Of a stretch of DNA of 64,000 nt, positions 21,003 to 32,320 are shown piece after piece. Position 1 is the first letter of the stretch. Each line of letters starts with the position of its first letter. This stretch comes from Cherax quadricarinatus (Eukaryota; Arthropoda; Malacostraca; Decapoda; Parastacidae). The translations under genes were made by a program, and so were the position numbers. Location: the NCBI RefSeq assembly GCF_038502225.1, contig NC_091372.1:7118257-7182256 (forward strand). The letters are read 5' to 3'. Under the pieces are notes generated by a model. It worked only from the letters and a program-made list of their open reading frames with translations, made no database searches and had not been told where the DNA came from.

Positions 21003-21130
21003 TGAAAGTTAAGACACATGTGCAACATCTGGATATCTTTATTGTAGACGTTTCGCCATCCAGTGGCTTTATCAATTCAGATTCTAGGACATAATAGGAA
21101 GACAGTAGAACTATATACAAAAGATGAGGT
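21003..21130 (+). mobile_element. Penelope-like terminal repeat fragment
   Basis: Contains tgtgcaacatctggatatct, then tagacgtttcgccatccagt and ggctttatcaattc, the same type of block as at 20585-20620. No coding remains. 20845-21000 between the two is A/C-rich and unassigned. Confidence 0.45.
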
Positions 21131-21177
21131 AATCAGTCCCTCGGCCTTGGAGTTAGTGTTCACACTAGGCATAAGTT

Positions 21178-21632
21178 GGAGAGAGTTCCGGGGGTCAACG
21201 CCCCCGCGGCCCGGTCTGTGACCAGGCCTCCTGGTGGATCAGAGCCTGATCAACCAGGCTGTTGCTGCTGGCTGCACGCAAACCAACGTACGAACCACAG
21301 CCCGGCTGGTCAGGAACCGACTTTAGGTGCTTGTCCAGTGCCAGCTTGAAGACTGCCAGGGGTCTGTTGGTAATCCCCCTTATGTATGCTGGGAGGCAGT
21401 TGAACAGTCTCGGGCCCCTGACACTTATTGTATGGTCTCTTAACGTGCTAGTGACACCCCTGCTTTTCATTGGGGGGATGTTGCATCGTCTGCCAAGTCT
21501 TTTGCTTTCGTAGTGAGTGATTTTCGTGTGCAAGTTCGGTACTAGTCCCTCTAGGATTTTCCAGGTGTATATAATCATGTATCTCTCCCGCCTGCGTTCC
21601 AGGGAATACAGGTTCAGGAACCTCAAGCGCTG
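21178..21632 (-). pseudogene. LINE-C C-terminal part
   Basis: Minus-strand frame of about 150 codons: [72 protein letters not shown]. It ends in the GC-rich 3' terminus at 21178. The frame is intact over this stretch, but RT core and EN are missing. Confidence 0.8.
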
Positions 21633-21719
21633 ATTAACATTGATGATAATATACAATACGATTTTTATTTCTTTGCAAAGGTTACACTGTGTGATTCACA
21701 TTTGATAAAACATCGACAC

Positions 21720-22030
21720 GATGCCCAGCCCTTCTAGGGTAGGGTAGGTGCTTGAGCCAGAGTTTGCAGCTCACAAGACTGTCATTCTCATTAGCCGCCT
21801 TGGGGCGGGGATGGCAGACCAGAGAGGCCTAGCTTCTCCCTACGAGCCCCGTGAGGGCGGGGAATGTGGCTAGGCCTGGGGACAGTTGTTCCCAAAGATG
21901 AGGGAGTACTTGTGCCTCCTCCCATGGGAGACTTAGGTCTCAGACACTCCCTAGACAGGGAGCCAAGGCTGGGCCACCACTTGGAAAAGGCCCGGGCCGG
22001 GAGTATACCGGGGAATCTTTAATAATAATA
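21720..22030. repeat. GC-rich dispersed-repeat-like segment
   Basis: A GC-rich block (gccgccttggggcggggatg, cgagccccgtgagggcgggg, aaggcccgggccgggagtat) followed by aataataataac. It looks like the 3' portion of a dispersed repeat but has no second copy in the window, and no coding is evident. Confidence 0.35.
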
Positions 22031-22055
22031 ACAAATTTAATAAAATGTTGTTAAG

Positions 22056-22160
22056 TAAACTAAAGGTATAATGATTTACACCGTTGTTAAGTACACTAAA
22101 GATATAATGATTCACGTTGTTAAGTACACTAAAGATATAATGATTCACGTTGTTAAGTTA
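22056..22160. repeat. 33-bp tandem repeat, about three units
   Basis: The unit gttgttaagtacactaaaga plus tataatgattcac occurs three times with small changes, directly after the GC-rich segment. Confidence 0.85.
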
Positions 22161-22200
22161 AGATATAATTTCCATTGTGATCCTTCAATCTTGTCCCCCA

Positions 22201-22925
22201 GGATGCCGCCCTCGCTAGTCAGGATGGATAATGATGGATAATGAGAACGGATAATGAGGATGGATAATGAGAACCTTCAAAACTAGGGATGCCAAGCCCA
22301 TGATGACACTCTTCAGGTCACTTGTTCTATCTAGGCTAGAATATTGCTGCACACTAACAGCACCTTTCAAGGCAGGTGAAATTGCTGACCTAGAAAATGT
22401 ACAGAGAACCTTCACGGCGCGCATAACGGAGATAAAACACCTCAATTATTGGGAGCGCTTGAGGTTCCTTAACCTGTATTCCCTGGAACGCAGGCGAGAG
22501 AGATACATGATTATATACACCTGGAAAATCCTAGAGGGACTAGTACCGAACTTGCACACGAAAATCACTCACAACGAAAGCAAAAGACTTGGCAGACGAT
22601 GCAACATCCCCCCAATGAAAAGCAGGGGTGTCACTAGCACGTTAAGAGACCATACAATAAGTGTCAGGGGCCCGAGACTATTCAACTGCCTCCCACCATA
22701 CATAAGGGGGATTACCAATAGACTCCTGGCTGTCTTCAAGCTGGCACTGGGCAAGCACCTAAAGTCGGTACTTGACCAGCCGGGCTGTGGCTCGTACGGT
22801 GGATTGTGTGCAGCCAGCAGTAACAGCCTGGTTGATCAGGCTCTGATCCACCAGGAGGCCTGGTCACAGACCGGGCCGCGGGGGTGTTGACCCCCAGAAC
22901 TCTCTCCAGGTAAGCTCCAGTCGAC
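22201..22925 (+). pseudogene. LINE-C C-terminal part, 207-codon frame
   Basis: A short ggataatgagaac tandem (22225-22275) precedes a frame at 22267-22890: [74 protein letters not shown], and the QPGCGS C-terminus. This is the longest undamaged LINE-C C-terminus here. It is cut at its 5' side near the small tandem. Confidence 0.8.
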
Positions 22926-23045
22926 TAACACCCAGGCACCTACTTACTGCTAGGTGAACAGGGACAGCATTTGTAAGGGAACACAACCAACGTTTCCACC
23001 AGGCCGGGGATTGAACCACGGTCACTCCGTGTGTAAGGTTGGTTC
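22917..23045 (-). mobile_element. tRNA-related SINE fragment
   Basis: Contains gtcgactaacacccaggcac, ctacttactgctaggtgaac and ggggattgaaccacggtcac. The last is an inverse B-box-like stretch. The same block is complete at 28636-28807. Confidence 0.6.
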
Positions 23046-23154
23046 CAACAAAACTTGGTCGCCAGTAAAAAGGAAGTCTGAGAGAACTTAGAGCGTGGCA
23101 GGTTTCCATCCCATCAATCCATTGGTGCAGCATGTAGTGCTGCTGTTAGTAAGT

Positions 23155-23566
23155 TTATTCAAGTATACACAAATACAGTTACATAGATTATTATACATAG
23201 CAGCATATGTGTAAAGAACCTGGGATAACCCCAAAACAAAGTCAAAGTGATTTATTTCTATTGGGATCCTTTTCTTATTTCCATTGGGATCCTTTTCTTA
23301 TTTCCATTGGGATCCTTTTCTTATTTCCATTGGGTCCTTTTCTTATTTCCATTGGGATCCTTTTCTTATTTCCATTGGGTCCTTTTCTTATTTCCATTGG
23401 GATCCTTTTCTTATTTCCATTGGGATCTTTTTCTTATTTCCATTGGGTCCTTTTCTTATTTCCATTGGGGTCCTTTTCTTATTTCCATTGGGATCCCTTT
23501 CTTATTTCCAATGGGATCTTTTTCTGATTTCCATTGGGATCCTTGTCTTATTTCCACTGGGATCAT
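23155..23566. repeat. Dispersed repeat tail with 14-unit 22-23-bp minisatellite
   Basis: After a tail block (aagtttattcaagtatacac, agaacctgggataacccc), 14 units of ttatttccattgggatcctt plus ttc run from about 23250 to 23566. Units are 22 or 23 bp, depending on the presence of one A. Inverse units occur at 27810-27880. Open frames across it are by-products. Confidence 0.9.
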
Positions 23567-23699
23567 ACAGAGTGATGGCTCTCATAAAGAAACTGGAGCA
23601 ACCTTGTAATAACTGGGCTGCCATACTCTATGCACTTAAATGTGTACATGTATTTTAAGGTTGATACCTTAACTGGTTCTTTATCGTCCATAAATGCAC

Positions 23700-24060
23700 T
23701 TAACCCCTTGAATATTAACTGTGGCGTGATTGTGTCACCGTCCACAGGATGGGTATGAGGTACATAATGAAGGTAGGATAGTAGACAGTGGAGTCAGACT
23801 ACACCTGTGGATTCACTCTCACATTGGCCTTCGGATGTATGATAGTTTAACTAATATTTCTATTATGCACATCATACCCATGGTGTGGGGGGTAGTTAAA
23901 GGATTACAAAGGTACATAATGGGTACAAGGGTTGGACCACAAAGCTTTTTGATAGCTAAACAAGTTACAAAGGTGCATTATAGAACCGGTGAAATGGCAG
24001 TCATATATATGCCTTAAAGAAGGCTGTCAGTTAGCAATTTGAGAACAGTAACACGAAAAT
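23700..24060. other. Unassigned sequence
   Basis: Mixed sequence with 'ggtacataatga/gggtacaagg' phrases that recur locally. No recognisable protein on either strand and no clear repeat boundary. Confidence 0.3.
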
Positions 24061-24077
24061 AACTACAACTGATTAGT

Positions 24078-24150
24078 TAAAGGACACAAGTGCAACTGTG
24101 ACATTTTATTGTTGCTACAACAAAATGTCACATTAGTTGTACTTGTGTCC
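24078..24150. repeat. Inverted repeat, about 32-bp arms
   Basis: Ggacacaagtgcaactgtga on the left pairs with the inverse agttgtacttgtgtcc on the right, with gtgacattttattgt and acaaaatgtcac continuing the arms. It resembles the paired end of a Penelope-like terminal repeat. Confidence 0.65.
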
Positions 24151-24210
24151 TTTTACTTAACATATTGTCCGTAATTCTACCAACATTATTAGAACTGAAT
24201 TATATTGACT

Positions 24211-27090
24211 TCAGACTGAGAGACTGACACCAGTCAGTCCATCTATTGTCACACTTAAGACTGAGAGACTGACACCAGTCAGTCCATCTATTGTCACACT
24301 TAAGACTGAGAGACTGACACCAGTCAGTCCATCTATTGTCACACTTAAGACTGAGAGACTGACACCAGTCAGTCCATCTATTGTCACACTTAAGACTGTG
24401 AGACTGACACCAGTCAGTCCATCTATTGTCACACTTAAGACTGAGAGACTGACACCAGTCAGTACATCTATTGTCACACTTAAGACTGAGAGACTGACAC
24501 CAGTCTGTCCATCTATTGTCACACTTAAGACTGAGAGACTGACACCAGTCAGTCCATCTATTGTCACACTTAAGACTGAGAGACTGACACCAGTCAGTCC
24601 ATCTATTGTCACACTTAAGACTGAGAGACTGACACCAGTCTGTCCATCTATTGTCACACTTAAGACTGTGAGACTGACACCAGTCAGTCCATCTATTATC
24701 ACACTTAAGACTGAGAGACTGACACCAGTCAGTACATCTATTGTCACATTTAAGACTGAGAGACTGACACCAGTCAGTCCATCTATTGTCACACTTAAGA
24801 CTGAGAGACTGACACCAGTCTGTCCATCTATTGTCACACTTAAGACTGAGAGACTGACACCAGTCAGTCCATCTATTGTCACACTTAAGACTGAGAGACT
24901 GACACCAGTCAGTCCATCTATTGTCACACTTAAGACTGTGAGACTGACACCAGTCAGTCCATCTATTGTCACACTTAAGACTGAGAGACTGACACCAGTC
25001 AGTCCATCTATTGTCACACTTAAGACTGAGAGACTGACACCAGTCAGTCCATCTATTGTCACACTTAAGACTGAGAGACTGACACCAGTCAGTCCATCTA
25101 TTGTCACACTTAAGACTGTGAGACTGACACCAGTCAGTCCATCTATTGTCACACTTAAGACTGAGAGACTGACACCAGTCAGTACATCTATTGTCACATT
25201 TAAGACTGAGAGACTAACACCAGTCAGTCCATCTATTGTCACACTTAAGACTGAGAGACTGACACCAGTCAGTCCATCTATTGTCACACTTAAGACTGAG
25301 AGACTGACACCAGTCAGTCCATCTATTATCACACTTAAGACTGAGAGACTGACACCAGTCAGTCCATCTATTGTCACACTTAAGACTGAGAGACTGACAC
25401 CAGTCAGTCCATCTATTGTCACACTTAAGACTGTGAGACTGACACCAGTCAGTCCATCTATTGTCACACTTAAGACTGAGAGACTGACACCAGTCAGTCC
25501 ATCTATTGTCACACTTAAGAGTGAGAGACTGACACCAGTCAGTCCATCTATTGTCACACTTAAGACTGAAAGACTGACACCAGTCAGTCCATCTATTGTC
25601 ACACTTAAGACTGTGAGACTGACACCAGTCAGTCCATCTATTGTCACACTTAAGACTGAGAGACTGACACCAGTCAGTCCATCTATTGTCACACTTAAGA
25701 CTGAGAGACTGACACCAGTCAGTCCATCTATTGTCACACTTAAGACTGAAAGACTGACACCAGTCAGTCCATCTATTGTCACACTTAAGACTGTGAGACT
25801 GACACCAGTCAGTCCATCTATTGTCACACTTAAGACTGAGAGACTGACACCAGTCAGTCCATCTATTGTCACACTTAAGACTGAGAGACTGACACCAGTC
25901 AGTCCATCTATTGTCACACTTAAGACTGAGAGACTGACACCAGTCAGTCCATCTATTGTCACACTTAAGACTGAGAGACTGACACCAGTCAGTCCATCTA
26001 TTGTCACACTTAAGACTGAGAGACTGACACCAGTCAGTCCATCTATTGTCACACTTAAGACTGAAAGACTGACACCAGTCAGTCCATCTATTGTCACACT
26101 TAAGACTGTGAGACTGACACCAGTCAGTCCATCTATTGTCACACTTAAGACTGAGAGACTGACACCAGTCAGTACATCTATTGTCACACTTAAGACTGTG
26201 AGACTGACACCAGTCAGTCCATCTATTGTCACACTTAAGACTGTGAGACTGACACCAGTCAGTCCATCTATTGTCACACTTAAGACTGTGAGACTGACAC
26301 CAGTCAGTCCATCTATTGTCACACTTAAGACTGAAAGACTGACACCAGTCAGTCCATCTATTGTCACACTTCAGACTGAGAGACTGACACCAGTCAGTCC
26401 ATCTATTGTCACACTTAAGACTGAGAGACTGACACCAGTCAGTCCATCTATTGTCACACTTAAGACTGTGAGACTGACACCAGTCAGTCCATCTATTGTC
26501 ACACTTAAGACTGAGAGACTGACACCAGTCAGTCCATCTATTGTCACACTTAAGACTGAGAGACTGACACCAGTCAGTCCATCTATTGTCACACTTAAGA
26601 CTGAGAGACTGACACCAGTCAGTCCATCTATTGTCACACTTAAGACTGAGAGACTGACACCAGTCAGTCCATCTATTGTCACACTTAAGACTGAGAGACT
26701 GACACCAGTCAGTCCATCTATTGTCACACTTCAGACTGAGAGACTGACACCAGTCAGTCCATCTATTGTCACACTTAAGACTGAGAGACTGACACCAGTC
26801 AGTCCATCTATTGTCACACTTAAGACTGAGAGACTGACACCAGTCAGTCCATCTATTGTCACACTTAAGACTGAGAGACTGACACCAGTCAGTCCATCTA
26901 TTGTCACACTTAAGACTGAGAGACTGACACCAGTCAGTCCATCTATTGTCACACTTAAGACTGAGAGACTGACACCAGTCAGTCCATCTATTGTCACACT
27001 TAAGACTGAAAGACTGACACCAGTCAGTCCATCTATTGTCACACTTAAGACTGAGAGACTGACACCAGTCAGTCCATCTATTGTCACACC
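24211..27090. repeat. 45-bp tandem array, 64 units
   Basis: Sixty-four units of exactly 45 bp with few substitutions and no indels. Each carries a perfect 7-bp inverted repeat, GACTGAC-ACCA-GTCAGTC. Because 45 is a multiple of three, a 15-residue unit stays open on both strands (TERLTPVSPSIVTLK on plus, DGLTGVSLSVLSVTI on minus). No flanking exon, signal or start argues for translation. Variant positions (gag/gtg/gaa, cagtcag/cagtctg, cca/aca) recur with 4-, 7- and 10-unit spacing, showing block duplication. Confidence 0.97.
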
Positions 27091-27344
27091 TTGTGTCATT
27101 ATGTGTTCGAATGTGACAAAATTAAAGAATTCAGAGATTACTCACTTACAATGGTATGTTAACAACCATAGTAGTATATTACCAACCATTCTTAAAAAAA
27201 TGACTTTGCTCACACCTTGTTGTGACCTAATTAATATAAATATAAATAGCTCATTACCACTGTAACTTCATCAAAACTTTCTGGCTCAGGTCCCTTGACC
27301 CATTATGTACCTCTGTAAAATTTTGACCACCTCCCACACCATGG

Positions 27345-27575
27345 TTACCTGGAGTTTACCTGGAGAGAGTTCCGGGGGTCAACGCCCCCGCGGCCCGGTC
27401 TGTGACCAGGCCTCCTGCTGGATCAGAGCCTGATCAACCAGGCTGTTGCTGCTGGCTGCACGCAAACCAACGTACGAGCCACAGCCCGGCTGATCAGGAA
27501 CTGACTTTAGGTGCTTGTCCAGTGCCAGCTTGAAGACTGCCAGGGGTCTGTTGGTAATCCCCCTTATGTGTGAAT
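27345..27575 (-). mobile_element. LINE-C 3' end fragment
   Basis: Begins at gagtttacctggagagagtt and carries cgcccccgcggcccggtctg through gtctgttggtaatccccctt, the LINE-C 3' terminus and last codons in reverse. It is cut at 27575. Confidence 0.8.
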
Positions 27576-27799
27576 GGGTTATGGGTAAATAATAAAATAA
27601 CCCTCTCAGAAAAGTTCAAAATAACTTATTTCCATGATAATTGTACTTATGTGTACCTGTACCGAGATAAATTTACAAATCTTAATTAAAACTTTGCGAC
27701 CCGTCCCGGACATGTCTGACCTTTTTTTTGGGGGGGGGGGGGGGGATTATTGTAGGTAATTTACACTATGTATAATAATTATAGTTATGTGTACCTGTA

Positions 27800-27985
27800 C
27801 ATGAATGAAAATAAAAGGACACCAATGGAAATATAAAGGACCCCAATGGAAATATAAAGGACCCCAATGGAAATAAATCACTTACCTTTTTTGTTTTATC
27901 CCAGGTTCTCTACACATATGCTGCTATGTATGATAATCTATGTAACTGTATTTGTGTATACCTGAATAAACTTACTTACTAAATG
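27800..27985. repeat. Inverse copy of the dispersed tail with about 3.5 minisatellite units
   Basis: Units of ggaccccaatggaaatataa occur three to four times, followed by tatcccaggttctctacaca and acctgaataaacttacttac. This is the inverse of the 23155-23566 element, with far fewer units. Confidence 0.8.
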
Positions 27986-27999
27986 TTAGGCAAAGTGAC

Positions 28000-28600
28000 T
28001 TATTATCATTGTGATCCTTCAAAACAACTTAAATATTTCCTAAGTGTTCTAGATAATTTACACCAGGTAACTACACAATGGAAATAAAGTCACTTAATTT
28101 CCACTGTATAATAACTGCTGTATAATAATCTAAGTAAATATATTGATAAAGGTATATAAAGTTGGTCGTCCATCACAACCCTTCACTCCAACATTATTAT
28201 CAACAAACCTGGAAGATTTTTTTTTTTTTGGTAATGGGAGAGAGTTGTCCACGTTAGTAAGTTGTATTTTGTGCATGTAACATACATTTTTTTTTTTCAG
28301 GGATGTTGAAGGTAGATAATTAGTTAATAGATCAGTGGTAGACAACATGTCTCATAGTTTTAAAAGTTGAAATATGTGAAATATTCAGTCATAATGTGGT
28401 GTATTCTCTCTGTATAAAGTTAAGGTTGTTTAGGTACGTGTATATATATGTACAATTATTATATATAGTGTGAATTACCAAAGATAACCCAGAAAATGAC
28501 ATAAGTGACCTATTTACATTGGGAACCTTCAGAAAAGTTTAGATAAGTCCTGTTTTTTAAGTCACGTAAAAATTCAATATAGAAAATCTCTTGTTATGCT
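28000..28600. other. Tail-type repeats and A/T-rich filler
   Basis: Contains further diverged tail phrases (gacttattatcattgtgatc, ggtagtgaattaccaaagat-like sequence at 28440-28530, cctatttacattgggaacct). Poly-T runs lie at 28208 and 28288. No gene is seen. Confidence 0.4.
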
Positions 28601-28635
28601 GAACATTTCCCGGAAATTAGGTCAGTTTTGTCCCC

Positions 28636-28807
28636 AGGATGCGACCCACACCAGTCTACTAACACCCAGGTACCTACTTACTGCTAGGTGAACATGGACA
28701 GCAGGTGTCTTAAGGAAACACATCCTAATATTTCCAGCTGTACCGGGGATCGAACCCTGGACCTCAGTGTGTGAGCTGAGTGCGCTACCAACTCAACTAC
28801 GGGACAC
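28636..28807 (-). mobile_element. tRNA-derived SINE
   Basis: On the minus strand the 5' end reads like a tRNA gene: TGGTAGCGCACTCAGC as A box, a loop CTCACAC whose centre CAC would be a Val anticodon, and GGTTCGATCCC as a perfect B box. A non-tRNA body follows (inverse of cctacttactgctaggtgaa and cccacaccagtctactaaca). An extra base in the anticodon stem and the attached body show it is a SINE, not a working tRNA gene. Partial copies lie at 22917, 29110-29215 and 38700. Confidence 0.7.
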
Positions 28808-29104
28808 CTAAAGGGATGTGCCTTGATTCTGGTGAGGGACTTTTGATCCAAGGAATTGGATATATCCTTCCCTTCCTCTCAATAAACCTGAGTGCCTCCA
28901 ATTCCTCAGATGCTGTATGACCCCTATGGGTTTAGTGCTTGCAGATTTAGCCTTTCCCATGAATATTATAATACTAATAGTTGATACACAAACCGTCAAA
29001 AAACCTGGGAAGAATATAAACAATATTCCGTATATAATTGTCTGGCCGAAATGTTTTCAGAAATTTAAGGAAATTGTAACCCGAAAGCTTAAGGAAGTTC
29101 GTAA

Positions 29105-29360
29105 CGCTTCTCGGGAAACATTAGGATGTGTTTCCTTAAGACGCCCGCTGTCCATGTTTACCCATCAGTAAACTGGCTACCTGGGTGTTAGTTGACTGGT
29201 GTGGGTCGCATCCTGGAGTTTATCTGGAGAGGGTTTCGGGGGTCAACGCCCCCACGGCCTGGTCTGAGACCAGGTCTCATGGTGGACCAGGATCTGATTA
29301 ACCAGGCTCTTACTGCTGGCCGCACGCAAGGTGACGTACGCACCACAGCTCGGCTGGTCA
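29105..29360. mobile_element. SINE body fragment joined to LINE-C 3' end
   Basis: 29105-29215 is an inverse SINE body (aggatgtgtttccttaagac ... gtgggtcgcatcctgg). 29215-29360 is the LINE-C 3' terminus in reverse (gagtttatctggagagggtt, cgcccccacggcctggtctg). Confidence 0.65.
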
Positions 29361-29473
29361 GGTGCCCGGGACAAAATTGACCTGATTTGCCTGAAATGCT
29401 CAGCATAACAAAGGGTTTTCTATATACAGCTATGGTATGTATACCTTGTACATGTACTGGTAGTGAATAAGCA

Positions 29474-29518
<45 letters not shown>

Positions 29519-29538
29519 GAGTATTATTATTAATATTA

Positions 29539-29606
<68 letters not shown>

Positions 29607-29691
29607 GAGTATTATTATTATTATTAATTATTATTATTAATTATTATTATTATTATTATTATTATGAGTATTATTATTATTATTATTATTA

Positions 29692-29741
<50 letters not shown>
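29474..29741. repeat. (ATT)n microsatellite with periodic gag/aat breaks
   Basis: About 268 bp of ATT triplets, broken by 'atgagt' and 'attaatta' at repeated spacing. It follows a LINE-type tail at 29360-29470. Confidence 0.95.
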
Positions 29742-29742
<1 letters not shown>

Positions 29743-29904
29743 AAACATACATGGTGCTCCAGAGTGAAGCATTATCAACATTATGAAGCACTAAAAAACA
29801 CTAGAACTTTGTGGTACTAGAGGAGCACACCTCAATTTAGATACCTTGTAACTCCAGTAAAGTATTTGGGTCACTACCTGAAGAGCCTGGGTCAAATCCT
29901 GGGC

Positions 29905-30105
29905 AGGGAGCCCTGGCTGTCTTCAGGAAGGCACTGGATTGGCACCTAAAGTCAGTACCTGACCAACTGGGTTGTGGTTCATACATCAGTTTGTGTGCAG
30001 CCAACAGTAACAACCTGGTTGATCAGACCCTGATCCACCACGAGGCCTGGTCTCAGACAGTGCTGCGGGGGTGTTGACCCCTGAAATCCTCTCCAGGTAA
30101 AGTCC
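29905..30105 (+). mobile_element. LINE-C 3' end fragment
   Basis: Plus-strand end of LINE-C: ccctggctgtcttcaggaag, gcacctaaagtcagtacctg, then the terminus ccaggtaaagtccaggg. It carries roughly the last 60 codons with changes. Confidence 0.75.
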
Positions 30106-30324
30106 AGGGTGAGACACACAAACAAATCTCTTTAACACTTCCTGCCATTGTCATCTGATAGCAATTAGATATCCATTAATGCAGGCGAAGGCTCTTGATT
30201 TAGAGAACTGGATCTTCTCTCTTTCCTTGGATCAAACCCACTTGCCTTCCATTCCTCACTTGCTGTATGACCCCTAGAGGTTAGCACTTCCTCATAAATA
30301 AAATAGCACAATAATAGTGAATAG

Positions 30325-30900
30325 ATAACAAGGTGTCAGTTGACTGTTGTGTCAGTCTCACTCTGCAAAAATGCAACGCACATAAAGGGCCAAAGATCTG
30401 GAATTCACTAACTGAACTGGTAAAGGATCCCCTGACTACTTATAAATTAGGACTTTGCTTAACCCATAAATGGTCCAAGCAGATCTACGTTCACATGTTT
30501 TTTTTACATATTTTCAAATATAACAAAAAAAAAAGTAAATCAAAGTTTTTTACACATTTTCAAATGTAAAAAAAACAAAAAGAAGATCTACTTTTTTTAC
30601 ATACTTTCAAATGCTGAAAAAACGTATATATACGTTTGGACCGTTTACGGGTTAAATATCATCTCATGTCTCAGTACTAAACCAACCAACCAAAACAACT
30701 TCTAATCATTTATTATATTATATGACCTGTAGTCTATTAAATATCTGCCTCCATGAAATATTACTGTTTGAACCATTAATTGTAATATTGTTTTTATTAT
30801 GTACAACTTGAAGATTATTATTATTATTAACCTCCACCTTGACTACCTCGCATTAGTATTAAGATTAATAAAGATTTTAATAAAAGTTAACCACTCTTAT
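30325..30900 (+). mobile_element. LINE 3' end split by a MITE
   Basis: Before the MITE the frame reads NAHKGPKIWNSLTELVKD, a typical LINE C-terminus similar in type to LINE-D. After it come gacctgtagtctattaaata and an A-rich end near 30890. Another LINE tail (gtccgaaatgccccggcatg) follows at 30930-31060. Confidence 0.5.
30463..30651. mobile_element. piggyBac-type MITE, family 2 (189 bp)
   Basis: The ends CCCATAAATGGTCC and GGACCGTTTACGGG are inverted, with TTAA on both sides (30459-30462 and 30652-30655). Internal poly-A/T and acgtatatatacgt blocks match the other family-2 copies. Confidence 0.85.
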
Positions 30901-31155
30901 CTTGTCTAGATTGAAGTTAGTCATTATGTACGTACTAGGATCAGTCTGTCCGAAATGCCCCGGCATGATAGTGGCTTTCTTTGTACTTAGCAAACCAAAA
31001 TTGTCATTACACATTGTAACCTTCACAAAGAAATAAAATTTTTATTCTTTATTCTTTTATTTTTTGCATCCTGGGGGACGACCTAAAATGAATCCCAATT
31101 GATATAAGAATTGAAATAAGTCACCCTGCTTTACTGTTTTGGGTTATCCTCTTCG

Positions 31156-31156
<1 letters not shown>

Positions 31157-31230
<74 letters not shown>
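31157..31230. repeat. (ATT)n microsatellite
   Basis: Two pure ATT runs joined by 'ataatt'. Confidence 0.9.
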
Positions 31231-31306
31231 ATTCAGTATTATTATTTTCTGTTTAGGAGACCTGGTCTGAGGTGTGCTATGGGGGCAACAATCTCTGGGA
31301 TCTTTA

Positions 31307-31800
31307 GCCCTTAAACTGTCCAAACATAGATCTACGTTTTCGCTGCCAGCGCTCGGAATATTTTGAAAAATAGAAGACCGTGAAGCTGGTGCTGGATGCT
31401 CACATGACAGCAACATCGAGTCCTGCCACTTGCAGAAGTGTTGCTGATATACATTTTTTTCTCGTTTTTATTTTAATTTATATAATTTTTATGTTTTGAT
31501 AATTACAATTCATAATAGTTCTTATGATTTCATAGCCAATCTATGTTCTGACACTAATATTAGGTACTGAAATAGTACTCAAATAGTCACAATCACACCA
31601 GCAGGTGTACATTTTCACCTGTCTTGGTCATTTACTATTGTCTAGAAATATATACAAAGTATTATAGGTCTCAGCAATGTTTTAGACATGCTGGAGTATA
31701 TATGAAATTTCTTGAAGCATGGTGTTTATGACGAGTGTTGCTAAACTGCTGACAGGGTAAGCAGTGGAGTGACACAAAGATAGTGCACTGTTGCAGGGAA
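31307..31800. other. Left end of a family-2-like element, then unassigned
   Basis: Cccttaaactgtccaaacat at 31307 is a family-2 terminus flanked by 'ttag'. No matching right end is found. The remainder to about 31800 is A/T-rich with no gene seen. Confidence 0.4.
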
Positions 31801-31839
31801 CCCTGGCTTTATTTGTTTACACAGTTACACACAAACATG

Positions 31840-32070
31840 TATGTGTGTTTGTCTATCTGTCTGTCTATCTCTGCTTATCTTTCTGTCTGCCTGTGTGTGT
31901 GTGTTTCTGTCTATCTGTGTGTCTAGGTTTTCTATCTGCCTGTGTGTCTCGGTCTTTTTGTCTGCCTGTGTGTATCTGTCTTTCTGTCTGCCTGTATCTG
32001 TCTTTCTGTCTGCCTGTGTGTCTCGGTCTTTCTGTCTGCCTGTGTGTGTGTGTTTCTGCCTGCTTGTCTC
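31840..32070. repeat. (CTGT/CTGC)n compound microsatellite
   Basis: Degenerate tctgtctgcctgtgtgtctc units of about 28 bp, each built from CTGT and TGTG. Frames through it are low-complexity. Confidence 0.9.
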
Positions 32071-32320
32071 AGTCTTAGAGAGCAACTCGTAAACCAACAG
32101 CTATTACACACGATGCAGTAGTCACGTCTGATTCCTGATGAAGTGAAAATGTGTATTACTTGCCACTGAGTTGCCAGTCATGCTCATTATGTCTTATATC
32201 TACAAGCACTGTATAGCACTTTGCCTGGAATTTTTGGGTTATCCTAGGTAATTTGCACTATGTATAATAACTGTACTTATGTGTACATGTGACAGAGATA
32301 TAGACAGATAGAGAGAGATA

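Noticed and set aside
24211..27090. CRISPR-like array
   Set aside because: Units are contiguous 45-mers with no variable spacers, and the rest of the window is clearly eukaryotic.
24398..27265. A 955-codon plus-strand and a 718-codon minus-strand protein
   Set aside because: Both are by-products of a 45-bp tandem unit without stop codons in those frames; no exon context, no domain, no credible start.
28730..28807. A functional tRNA-Val gene
   Set aside because: The A and B boxes are good, but the anticodon stem is irregular and the sequence continues into a SINE body that recurs elsewhere.
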